64,000 nt of DNA from Mesostigma viride (taxonomy: Eukaryota > Streptophyta > Mesostigmatophyceae > Mesostigmatales > Mesostigmataceae), in contig RPFO01000065.1 in NCBI GenBank assembly GCA_009746045.1, positions 7,139,210-7,203,209 of the forward strand, written 5' to 3'. Made by a program: the position numbers and the translations under genes. The notes beneath the pieces are model-generated. The model worked only from the letters and a program-made list of their open reading frames with translations. It had not been told where the DNA came from and did no database searches. Positions 49,295-58,875 of this stretch are shown here, piece by piece. Position 1 is the stretch's first letter; the number at the start of each line of letters is the position of its first letter.

Positions 49295-49825
49295 GATCCA
49301 GATCGTGCAGGACAGCGGCTTGCCTCTCGTAGACATTATGAGCAGAACCGGGCAGAGCGTCGGCGTTTAGACAACGATTATGATGAGCAGCGATCCGCGC
49401 AGCTAAAGGCTATTATCCAAGCTCGTGTGAAGGAACGTGCTAGTCAACCAGAATACGCTCAGCGGCGCAGGGATCAAGTCGATAAGGCATCGGCCAACCG
49501 AATTGCGCTAGCCCAATTGGCGGCGAAGCCAACAACTGATGTGCAGCGACAAAGTAATGTAGTCCGCCGAACGAGGGAAGCCTCACTTGCGCGGGGGGAT
49601 CCTCAAAAGCCGGAGCCTTGGCATTCTATTCAATGTTTCCATGAGAAGTTGGCTAGCATCCCCATCCCAGAGTGCACTACATGTAATGAGCGGTGGCCCG
49701 ATATGATTATGGCGCGGTCTCCTGCAAACTTGTGCGATCGTTCCTCCAAGGACAAGGGAGTTGTAAAGAAGTTCTCGGTGGACAATGATATGGACGGCCA
49801 ATGCCGGAAGGGCTGTCCGAGCTGA
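49293..49825 (+). pseudogene. Helitron N-terminal region, first frame
   Basis: The frame reads NDPDRAGQRLASRRHYEQ onward, highly charged, then CFHEKLASIPIPECTTCNER (about 49632-49691), a Cys-containing motif typical of the N-terminal segment of Helitron proteins. It leaves frame near 49798, just before the next segment. Confidence 0.7.
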
Positions 49826-50235
49826 CCATTGTAGAGGAGGCTCTTATTTCGCGGATCTCTACGTGCATGAGCATGTATAGGATGCCTCACGGGGCCATTG
49901 GCTACCGTGGCCATGTATGTAACGTGCCGCAACGGGTGGAAGAGGTAGTGGAACAGCTTCCACGGCGGGTAGGTGCCTTGGACATCTTGGTAGTAAGGAG
50001 GAAGGGGAGGGCTGGCACACACAAAGATTTCAAAGTGCGGCGTGAGGCAATCGTGAAATGGCTTGTCTGGCTACAAAAGCACAACCCGTTATATCATGAT
50101 ATTCAAATTGATGCAGCGGCACTGGATGCCTTGCCTAGTAATGACTATGTTATGGAGCAGCTGCCTATCTTGGAAGAGGATGGTGCAGAGGGCAACGAGG
50201 AGCAAGGGCCTGCGGGGACTGGGGCGCGAGTCTGA
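49801..50235 (+). pseudogene. Helitron N-terminal region, second frame
   Basis: PEGLSELTIVEEALISRIS and MYRMPHGAIGYRGHVCNVPQ are the standard segment of Helitron proteins after the Cys motif. It begins in a frame different from the upstream part and ends in a Glu/Gly-rich spacer. Confidence 0.75.
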
Positions 50236-50448
50236 TGGCATTGCCGATGGGCCTTGCCCAACAATGGATGACCCCGACGCTCCGTTGCCATCCTCAGGCG
50301 CAGTAAGGGAGCCCGCACTTGCACTAGAAGCGCAAACCATCCAACGCATGTTCGTTAGACGACCTCAGGGGCGAGCCTAGGCAGGCCAGGCATGCAGGAA
50401 ATGAGCCCATAGCATGCATGGCCTGAGCATGGCCAAGACCCGATCAAC

Positions 50449-50934
50449 GAGTATAACCACGAAGGTTATTTCTCAATGGCGTTTCCAACACTATTCCCCT
50501 ATGGGAAACCCATCCTCGAGGGATCCGCTGAGCATCCGGCTCATCCATGGGGTTGCGCACTACACTCGGTGCGCGTTATTACTGTTTCAATGTCCGAGTA
50601 TATGCGCCATTTAATGATGTACCGCGACGGTCGCTTTGCCCAACATGCTCGCTTCCGATATGCTGCATTGAACACCGTGATGAGGTGGCAAGCAATGAGT
50701 GTATCAAAGGTATTTGTTCGTAGGAATTGCCCGAACCTTAGCTTTGAAGAACTAAAGCAACGTATCGAAGCAGGAGATGTGTCTGTTGTCAACCAACTGC
50801 TCCGCTGGGGTGGCGTCTTGCGTGGCACTCCGCAATATTGGGCGAAAGAACGGAGCAGAGCATCCGCATTCCTTTACTTTCACCATTTCTTTTACGACAC
50901 AATGCCAACTTTTCTACACTACCTCAGCTGCTGA
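50449..50934 (+). pseudogene. Helitron_like_N domain fragment
   Basis: EYNHEGYFSMAFPTLFPYGK (50449-50508), then a domain with QLLRWGGVLRGTPQYWAKER (50788-50847), is diagnostic of Helitron helicase-like N-terminal domains. Coding passes into the 50777-52042 frame near 50840-50860. Confidence 0.85.
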
Positions 50935-52190
50935 GCTGCATTGGCCGCATTTACATCGGCTGTTCCCAGACCATGGTGCATATTTGGGCAACGAGGGGTT
51001 GTCAGAGCAGCAACAACTCAAACTAAGGCAAGCGGCGGTCAACTCAAATCCAGCTTTATGTGCGTGGCATTTCCATCACTTCAACGAGCTTTGGCATAGC
51101 GAGGTGTTGTATGGGGCGCAGGGCTGGGTCGACGATTTTGGTCGATATGAGTTCGCACAAAACCGGGGTATGACACACTGCCACAGCCTCGGTGTGGTTC
51201 AAGGGGCACCCACGATAACAGAAATCGAGGATATGCTAGCCATTCTAGACATGGGGCGCACTGAGGAGTATGCCACCGCAGTGCAACATGTTCTATATTG
51301 GATAAGAGATAACATCGGGTTAAACGTCGTGGCACCCCGGGTGTTGTGCCCATCATGCATGGCCGCCCCCGACGGTGGAAAAAACGCACCACCCGCTGTG
51401 TGCCCCCTTAGACGGTCGTGGTTGGATATTCCAGACACCGAGGAAGATCGGGCCAAGGATTTTGAAGACTTAGTAAATCGGGTTATGATCCATAAATGCA
51501 ACTCATATTGTTTAAAGTTGCAGCCCGACCGCGTCACCCGCAAATGTAGGATGGCCGGGTACGATGGTAGTGCCGCTTTCCGGCGTGCGTGCTCGTGCGC
51601 TTCCTGTGCACCTAGACATTGTGGTGGTGCTACACGCCCGCCGCATGCGCATCACGGCACGGAATGTACTGCATGTAAGGATGAAGCTGAACAGGCCATG
51701 GCATCCGGTGAAAATGAGGACATGCCTGCCTGTTACTGGAGGGTGGAGAAGGACATGAGGGGGCAGTGGGTCGTTGTCCCCCCGCGCAACCACCCCAAAA
51801 TGGTTATGGCGACTCCTTGGCATTCGTGTGGGTGTCGATCGAATTGTGACATGCAGTATATATGCAGTTTCCGCGCGCTGCATGGTGAGCTATGTGCTAC
51901 TAAAGTATCAAACCAAGGCGGAGAAGAAATCCTCCGCATGCATTCCAGTCAATGTTCCAAGACATCTTCCGCGATGTGGCGCAACGCGCCACTGCGGCGG
52001 ACCGTACCCCAACCTTGCAAGGCGCCCTCAACAAGGTGTTAAACATTGGGATAGGGGCAAGGGACTACAGCTCTGTGGAGACATGCCATCTGTTGCTCGG
52101 ACTTCCTCTGACGCGGTGCTCACGTACAACGGTTGACGTCCCGCTCGATGGCGGGGCCTTCCAGCTGAAGATGGAGATGGGATTCGGCTA
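50840..52190 (+). pseudogene. Helitron Rep (HUH endonuclease) domain
   Basis: The frame 50777-52042 codes SAAELHWPHLHRLFPDH, then FGRYEFAQNRGMTHCHSLG (about 51137-51193), where HCH is the two-histidine metal site of rolling-circle replication proteins. Cys-rich segments follow. The tyrosine-bearing part appears in another frame (SYVLLKYQTKAEK, about 51882-51920), so a frameshift separates the metal site from the catalytic tyrosines. Function: nicking and joining of DNA strands in rolling-circle transposition (family knowledge). Confidence 0.8.
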
Positions 52191-52309
52191 GCCAAAACGT
52201 GGAAGCAATGGTACGCCGCTCGGCCAGCCGACTTAGAGGAGGTAACTTTCTATGAGCTTGTGGCACAATTCAACAAGGAATACAGTGGGCGCAAGGTCCG
52301 TTAGCAGTC

Positions 52310-53162
52310 CCCGTGTTCAAGCCTTGGAGACCCGCAACTCCCACTGACCCTAACCACGAGGAGTATTGCCGGATGAAGCTGCTCATGCATGTTGCATGCG
52401 GAGGGAAGAGGGAGACGTGCTACAACGGTTTAGGGTGGATAACTACACTGCGGCATTTTATGAGTGGGTGGAGTCGGGGGAAGCACCGCTGGTCGTGCAG
52501 AGCGAGTTTTTATCGGCTGTTGAAGACGAGCTCGCAGCGATGCAAATGGGAGATGATCGAGAGCAGCACTCAGATTTAGAAGAGGAAGAAGGTGATGCAC
52601 GGGAAACGGATGATGAGCTTGCTTTGTTTCAAGTGCTTCCGAGTTTCCGGAATGATGATGCCTTCATCTCTCCGGTACCGATGCTAACCACGACTGGGAG
52701 GAGGCTGGACGTGCTTGGCACGTCAATCCCGTCGATATAGAGGGTTGAATAATGCACCACAAGGAGTCTGGCCTTGAAGGTGTTGACCTTGACGAGCACC
52801 TTGCAAGCATCCACCTCGACCGCCTGAATGCTAACCAGGCATTTGTTGTCGATATTGTCGCAGAACGGTTGACACGCATGCTGCAACCTGGTGCCTCCGT
52901 TGAGCAGCTGCTGTTATATATCATGGGGACCGCGGGCACAGGGAAATCTTACACAGTCCACGCGATTTTGAAAAAGGTGTTGCAAATCACGAATGGTCAA
53001 CGGTCTGCCATCGCGCTGGCGGCCCCAAGTGGGTGCGCTGCGCTTAACATAAAAGGGCAAACCCTTCACTCGTTGCTTTCGTTGCCAGTTAACGAAGCAT
53101 TTGAGGAGTTAGAAGACGAAAAACTGTTCGCGCTTCAGGCTAGGTGTGAGCATCATATTTAA
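52310..53162 (+). pseudogene. PIF1-type Helitron helicase fragment
   Basis: Segments in several frames (52313-52579, 52366-52740, 52752-53162) lead to a DNA helicase start. LNANQAFVVDIVAERL is the Q-like motif. YIMGTAGTGKSYTVHAILKK (52918-52977) is the Walker A motif. AIALAAPSGCAALNIKGQTL (53010-53069) is motif Ia. The frame stops at 53160-53162 with no Walker B or later motif, so the helicase is truncated. Confidence 0.85.
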
Positions 53163-53429
53163 TGCCCCCCTACTACTACCACCCTGAAAGGACCTTTCAC
53201 CGGGGGGTTCAAATGCTGCACAAGACATAGGAACATAATAGGAGGAAAATCATAGGAGAGAGAAAAAAACTGTTCAGTTGTGGGCACGCACATTACATTG
53301 GAGCGGTAAGTTATGACATGGCTGTACCAAGGATATCACGGGGAACAGCGTGGTCGTGGTTAGTGGGCGTGGGAGCGTACCTACACCTGTTAGCTAGTTA
53401 TAAAGTGTGTAAACAGGGTGCGTGCAGGG

Positions 53430-54840
53430 TCAAAGACACATGGGGAGCGTACCTGGATTGTCTTGCGCCATATTAGGGGTGTGCGCTGGTAGCCCGGGGC
53501 CATCCCCCCCCTGGAGCGCCCCGGCAACTGCGCCAAGAAAGTAAACGGCAAGGCGCGTGCAGGAAGACAAGAATGATCGCGGTCGTCATAATGGGTAACG
53601 TCATCGCTAGCATGCTCCCTTAGTTAGTGTGCATCGCTAGCATGCTTCCGTAGTGTGCGGCCCTAGCATGCTCCCTTAGTGTGCAGCCCTAGCATGCTTC
53701 CGTAGTGTGCATCGCTAGCATGCTTCCATAGTGTGCAGCCCTAGCATGCTCCCTTAGTTAGTGTGCAGCCCTAGCATGCTCCCTTAGTGTGCGGCCCTAG
53801 CATGCTTCCGTAGTGCGCATCGCTAGCATGCTTCCATAGTGTGCAGCCCTAGCATGCTCCCTTAGTTAGTGTGCAGCCCTAGCATGCTTCCGTAGTGTGC
53901 ATCGCTAGCATGCTTCCGTAGTGTGCATCGCTAGCATGCTTCCGTAGTGTGCAGCCCTAGCATGCTCCCTTAGTGTGCGGCCCTAGCATGCTCCCGGCTT
54001 AGTGTGCATCGCTAGCATGCTTCCATAGTGTGCATCGCTAGTTTCAGGTGTTTTGTTTTGTTTTGTTTTTTTATTATACTTAGGGAAGTTTCCAGCACGT
54101 CCTTTTAATTTAACTTAGTCCTTGGTGATTCCCAAGCATGCATTCTTAGTTTGTGTGCATCCCCATTAGGAACTAACCACATTTCCATCTCATGCTTTTG
54201 TGTGCTTGATTTTTTGTTACTTGCAGGTGCTAAGGTTGTTATGACGGCGCTAGCTTGCAAGCTAGTCAATTGACTACGACAAGCCCAACAACATCAGCCC
54301 CGACTACAGAAAGGCGCAAAAGACACATAGGGAGCGTACCTGGATTGTCTTGCGCCATAGGGACCGTGTGCGCTGGTAGCCCGGGGCCATCACCCCCCTG
54401 GAGCGCCCCGGCAACTGCACCATTGAAAGTAAACGGCAAGGCGCGTGCAGGAAGACAAGAATGATCGCGGTCGTCATAATGGGTAACGTTTCCAGCATCG
54501 TAACGTGTTTTAGCGACCCAACGACATCAGCCCCGACTACAGAAAGGCGCAAAAGACACATGGGGAGCGTACTTGGATTGTCTTGCGCCATAGGGACCGT
54601 GTGCGCTGGTAGCCCGGGGCCATCACCCCCCTGGAGCGCCCCGGCAACTGCACCAAGAAAGTAAACGGCAACGCGCGTGCAGGAAGACAAGAATGATCGC
54701 GGTCGTCATAATCGGTAACACTTCCAGTGCTCATCGTAACGTGTTTTAGCGACCCAACGACATCAGCCCCGACTACAGAAAGGCGCAAAAGACACATGGG
54801 GAGCGTACCTGGATTGTCTAGCTTGCGCCATAGGGTTCGC
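53430..54840. repeat. ~237-bp satellite, about 3.5 copies, split by a 26-bp array
   Basis: Units contain CAAAAGACACATGGGGAGCG, TAGCCCGGGGCCATC, GGAGCGCCCCGGCAACTGC and GATCGCGGTCGTCATAATGG. They lie at about 53430-53600, 54290-54524, 54525-54760 and 54760-54840. Between the first and second sit the 26-bp repeats. Confidence 0.92.
53605..54045. repeat. 26-bp tandem array rich in GCTAGCATGC
   Basis: About 17 units of GCTAGCATGCTTCCGTAGTG plus TGCATC, alternating with CAGCCCTAGC and CTCCCTTAG variants and occasional 4-bp TTAG insertions. It starts at the GGTAACG point of the 237-bp unit. Confidence 0.95.
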
Positions 54841-55149
54841 TGGCATTCCGACCACAGCGGTCATAATCATGATCATCATTAGAATTGATGAAATGATTTT
54901 GGTCCGGCACATCATGGGCATCGTATCAGATTATGGGATACAGCTGCGCTGGTTGTATCCTTGATAGCGTTGAATCTCACAATGGTGCGGGCGTACCGTA
55001 AAACAACAATTTCTTTCATTTTTTCATTTCGGGCGCATTGCTGGTGCCGAGTACATATCAGTTAGGTTGCCTGCAGTGGACCGGTTTCTCTCTCTGCGCG
55101 CAAATTCGGGACATGGCCTGACCCCCGACCCCTTATGCTTGCAAATTCG

Positions 55150-55330
55150 GGACAAATTCGGTGGATGGATGGATGGATGGATGGATTGACGGATTTTCAT
55201 CCCCTATTCCTACGTTTTCTCACGTGTACGGCCTTATAAGCTTCGCCCCTTTCAGGCGAACCTAACGGTTCTTCCGAAAATGGGCTCCGCCAGATTAATG
55301 TTATGCGCCAGGCGCGTGCCTGCTTTGCTC
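55150..55330 (-). mobile_element. Dispersed repeat D with (GGAT)n tail (copy D2)
   Basis: (GGAT)n at 55162-55186, then GACGGATTTTCATCCCCTAT to CTCCGCCAGATTAATGTTA. It matches D1 in REP intron 1 with an internal 6-10 bp length difference. Confidence 0.65.
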
Positions 55331-55434
55331 TGCTTGCTGGCCGCGCACCTGGCCTAGTGATCAAGAGTTCTAGGTTGGGGAAGGGGGGCCGACCAACCAG
55401 CAGAATTAGTAAACTCGCAGACTGACCTCATCAT

Positions 55435-56190
55435 TGTACGGCATCATGCTAATTGAGAAGCCGGCCTACTCCGGAGTCTGCCCAACTTTGGCCGGGCGCT
55501 CGAGGCTCGTGCTGCCGGTCTAGAAATCAGCCTCAAAACGGAGGCCATGGCCCTCGGTCACGCTGGGCCCCCGCCCCCACTCCGCCTCTAAGACGACACC
55601 GAGGTAAATTACCCTACTTCAGGCCGCTTCAAGCTGCTAGGCAGTACTTGGCTTCCCGACTGCGAAGGTCGACATGACGATCCGGATAGGCATGGCGTGG
55701 GCGCAGCTTCATGCACACTGCCACTAATTAATTAATTAATTAATTAATTAATTAGACTCGTGCTCCCGTTGGGGAGTCACGGAGCATTAACCCCGATGGA
55801 TGGATGGATGGGTGCAAACAGTCCTACCGGTCTAATCTATCTACATCAGCTACCTACGACATCTATCTAACAGCATTCTAACTACAACATCTATCTAGAC
55901 AGCTGCACGCTGCCCTAGGGGAGCTGTCTGGCGTGCCTCCCACGGGTTTGCACACGCGGGCACTTCCCCACTGGGGGGGGCGCGTTGTCTGCCACTAATG
56001 GAGCAGCCCCGCCTTACCCCGCGGATAGTCAAGCGCGACCTGTTCAAGGTCGTCATTCTGACGATCCTGATCTACGGCGCCGAGACATGGACGCTGACGC
56101 AGGAGCTGGAGCAACGACTCGACGGCGACCTCACCAAGATGCTGTGCAAGGCGCTTTATATCCCATTTTGAATTAATTAGTTAATTGAAA
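55435..56190 (+). mobile_element. LINE fragment (C-terminal RT region) carrying a nested retroposon
   Basis: LEISLKTEAMALGHAGPPPP (about 55520-55582) and, after the nested insertion, LTPRIVKRDLFKVV with ILIYGAETWTLTQELEQRL (56012-56118) match the minus-strand LINE at 46332-46790. It ends at about 56168 followed by AATTAATTAG-type tail sequence. Stops in frame show it is dead. Confidence 0.8.
55719..55999 (-). mobile_element. Chimeric retroposon copy A4 nested in the LINE
   Basis: TGCCACTAAT occurs at 55719-55728 and 55990-55999, and the homologous LINE at ~46650 is uninterrupted there. Reading leftward, the insert ends in the A-type hairpin and an AATT tail (55729-55752). Beyond the hairpin it continues, not as A sequence, but as the (GGAT)-containing repeat seen at 23083-23280. 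It is thus a fusion of two repeat families. Confidence 0.85.
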
Positions 56191-56365
56191 ATAATGCGGT
56201 ATGGGGGGCCACCGGGTAACTTACGGTAGATGCAGTGTAGGATCTGAAGCATTACTAATGAAAGAATGGGAAAATAAAAAGGAAGCTTATTAGTATAAAG
56301 ACTTGCACACGAGCTGTAAGACATTCATAAGGATAACACCAAGGATGTTCACCTGCCATGTGCTA

Positions 56366-58333
56366 CTACTTCATGCAAGGACAGCATGACTCGCTAAACT
56401 CTGTAACGCCGCGCTGTACCCCCAATGATAGTGTCTTCTTCATAATCCTCCAACCATTGAGGGGCTTACCCCTATTCATAAAAGGCTCGCGGCAAACGTC
56501 GTTCAGTGGCGTTGCTTTCAAGCCATTGGCATCGACCCACTTGGAGCTGACAAAAACGTAAGGCGCTGAGCAATTAAGAGCAGGCAGGCCAGCGCCATGA
56601 TCACTTGGTGGGCTGCCGGTGAGCGGCTGCCCCCGTAAGATCCCCAGTTGAGACTCGGCGCCAGTTGTGACAGACCTTGGCCCTGCAGAGAATTCCAACG
56701 CACTTTCCGGGATGAACATTCCATTGATGGCTGCGAGCGCGGCGGTCACACGTCGCTCGTTATCGGCCGAATTGCCCAGGAACTCGGCATCGATTCGATC
56801 CAGCACGGTGCTCCCTGGCAGGAACTTGCGTGCAAATGGCGTGCCGCACCCCGTGAGAAACCCCCAGTGCTGCTCGGACGCGTTCAGCGTGGTCGGGTGC
56901 GCCGCGTTGGGCCTCCACGTCGTGCACATGAGCGGGTAATGCACCCACGCACGATGGCGGGGCGAGTTGGCCAGCACGGTCGGGTAGAAAATCTCGTCCG
57001 AGGCGAACGAGCTGGAGAGATGCACCAGCGCATCGCGCACCGTGCCCTCAGGGTCCGCGACGAAAAACTCGCATGTCGCGCGGCTGAAGACGTACGAGGG
57101 CGGGACGGTCTTACACCATTGAAACGACAGCTGGTCTTTCCCCAGCGGCACTCGCAAAAAGTGCGAGAGGATGTTTCGCTGCGTGCTCGCTGCCGATGGG
57201 CTGTATGCCGAGACATTGCGGTTGCGACCCAGGAGTATCCCATGCGCAATCGCGGGGTCGTCCACGAGGTAGCGATGCCATTTCGAAGGCTTTCCCAGCG
57301 GCAGCAGCCCATACTCCTCGTGCGCGGGCATGAAGTCCATCGGTGCGGGGAGCGACATGAGCACGCGCCGCAATGACTTCTGGGTCATGAGCGGGTAGTC
57401 GGACCCCGAGAGATTGATCCAGTACGACCATCTCACGGCCGGCTTGTCGAGCCGCAGCAGCATAGACATGAGCCGCAGCGCCGTGGTGACCATCGAGACA
57501 CCCCCCCACACGACGCCCGTGCGAGGCACGACGAACGCCATGCCGCGCAGCAGGGGGTCCTTCCCCAGGGCCGCCTCCAGCGCAACAAGCTCCTCCCCCG
57601 GCGCCTTGGCGTCCAGGTGGACGGCCACCACGTTGTCCTCGTGGTAGATCGCGCGCAGCAGGCGCAGGCAGCCGGACACCTCGGCAGTCCTCGCCCGTGT
57701 CAGGAGGATCGAGTAGGCGATGCCCATGCGGTCACTGTCCATTAACTGCCGTCGTACCGCTCCTTGCGCCGCAGCGCCAGTGAGGTGGTCACTATAATCG
57801 CCTGAGCCGTGGTCAGGACTGGCATCTGAGGCACCCTTGTCGTACTTTTTTTTTTTTTTTTTAATGCTGCCTGACATGCGGTGATCATTGCTGTCTGCTG
57901 TGCCATTTTGGTATGTACGAGCCCAGCCCCGCCTCAACTCCACGTCGTGGGGGATGCGACTGCAATTGCACAGCAGTGGGGGGGACTGCCAACCCTGGTC
58001 GGGTCCTGGGAGCTGCTGTGTGGTGACGTTGGCACCTGTAGTTACCTGGGGAGGCCGTTGCACGGCTTGACCGATGGCGGAGAGATTTGACCTTAAGCCC
58101 GGCCCAGCTGCAGGCAGAATGCCCACCTGCTTCTTCCATAAACTTTGTATGTGGTCTGCCGCAGGTGTGCCCGTGACGCGCTTTTCACTGGATGGGGGAT
58201 GCACCGTGGCAGCGCCTGTAGTGCTAAAATTGGTGAAACTGGCAGCCAGGTGCAGGGCGGCAGCCACGTATACAAGGAAGGCAGGTACAAAGTAGCCAGG
58301 TACACAAGGAAGGGAGGTACAAAGTAGCCGCAT
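56366..58333 (-). CDS. Family GT14 (Core-2/I-branching, xylosyltransferase-like) glycosyltransferase
   Basis: The 655-residue single-exon ORF has a hydrophobic segment at residues ~13-33 fitting a type II membrane anchor, then a low-complexity stem with several N-x-S/T sites and a Lys run (158-163). The Branch domain spans about 204-530. It has IAYSILLTRARTAEVSGCL (start), VVAVHLDAKAP (235-245), SYWINLSGSDYPLM (303-316), QWCKTVPPSYVFSRATCEFF (the W-x-x-L-S-R region) and SSFASDEIFYPTVLANSP (the D-E-x-(F/Y)-(F/Y)-x-T motif). The family transfers GlcNAc, xylose or glucuronic acid to glycans in the Golgi; the exact sugar is not predictable here. The start lies in a small tandem duplication (58255-58330), so a shorter or longer N-terminus is possible. 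Confidence 0.92.
   Translation of the reverse strand: MRLLCTSLPCVPGYFVPAFLVYVAAALHLAASFTNFSTTGAATVHPPSSEKRVTGTPAADHIQSLWKKQVGILPAAGPGLRSNLSAIGQAVQRPPQVTTGANVTTQQLPGPDQGWQSPPLLCNCSRIPHDVELRRGWARTYQNGTADSNDHRMSGSIKKKKKKYDKGASDASPDHGSGDYSDHLTGAAAQGAVRRQLMDSDRMGIAYSILLTRARTAEVSGCLRLLRAIYHEDNVVAVHLDAKAPGEELVALEAALGKDPLLRGMAFVVPRTGVVWGGVSMVTTALRLMSMLLRLDKPAVRWSYWINLSGSDYPLMTQKSLRRVLMSLPAPMDFMPAHEEYGLLPLGKPSKWHRYLVDDPAIAHGILLGRNRNVSAYSPSAASTQRNILSHFLRVPLGKDQLSFQWCKTVPPSYVFSRATCEFFVADPEGTVRDALVHLSSSFASDEIFYPTVLANSPRHRAWVHYPLMCTTWRPNAAHPTTLNASEQHWGFLTGCGTPFARKFLPGSTVLDRIDAEFLGNSADNERRVTAALAAINGMFIPESALEFSAGPRSVTTGAESQLGILRGQPLTGSPPSDHGAGLPALNCSAPYVFVSSKWVDANGLKATPLNDVCREPFMNRGKPLNGWRIMKKTLSLGVQRGVTEFSESCCPCMK
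58255..58330. repeat. ~30-bp tandem duplication over the GT14 start codon region
   Basis: GGTACAAAGTAGCCAGGTAC and ACAAGGAAGG blocks occur about 2.5 times. Confidence 0.8.
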
Positions 58334-58599
58334 GCACAGGAAGGCAGCCCATACGAGGATGAAAGAGTGTTGTTAAACAACCAGGATGTGGAACCATGGT
58401 ATTTCACTGTGAGTCGGCCCGTCCTTGCGTTGATGACTGTTCATGTACCATCAAGACTCGCGAACAACAATCAATTTCCTGCAGCCATGCATTTAGGTTT
58501 TTGATACATTTAGCTTTGGAAACTGTATCGTTGTGGCTGCTAGGCCGCAACAAGGTTATTCACGTGCGGCCGTGGCGCCATGGTGTTAACCTAAGTCAG

Positions 58600-58875
58600 T
58601 TACTGCAGACCCCAGTACAGCCTTCCTTTCTTCTTGCTATTCATTCACCGCAGACCCCAGTACGACGTTCCTTTCTTTTTGCTATTTACCGCAGACCAGT
58701 CAGCAGAGAGTACTCCTTTCTTCTTGCTATTCACTGCAGACTTGCCTCTGTACAGAGATCCTTTCTTCACTTGCTATATTTACCGCAGACCTCGAACTAC
58801 AGCATTACTTTTTTTCGCTGTGTACCTCGGACCTCATGCAGTACAGTGTTCCTTTCCTCTTGCTATGTGTAGTGA
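58600..58875. repeat. ~43-bp degenerate tandem repeat upstream of the GT14 gene
   Basis: About six units of GCAGACCCCAGTAC followed by TTCCTTTCTTCTTGCTATT, with variable spacing. Confidence 0.85.

Larger units (their letters stand above)
48347..53162 (+). mobile_element. Degenerate Helitron
   Basis: In order: a repetitive N-terminal region, a Helitron N-terminal domain, a Rep/HUH endonuclease domain and a PIF1-type helicase that stops after its first motifs. Frames change at about 49798, 50240-50460, 51880 and 52200, so no full protein is made. A retroposon (A3) interrupts the 5' part. The exact 5' TC and 3' CTRR ends were not identified. Confidence 0.8.

Noticed and set aside
53605..54045. 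CRISPR-like array of regularly spaced repeats
   Set aside because: Units are contiguous 26-bp tandem repeats without unique spacers, and the genome is eukaryotic.
56648..57376. 242-codon plus-strand ORF opposite the GT14 gene
   Set aside because: Antisense shadow of a conserved Branch domain.
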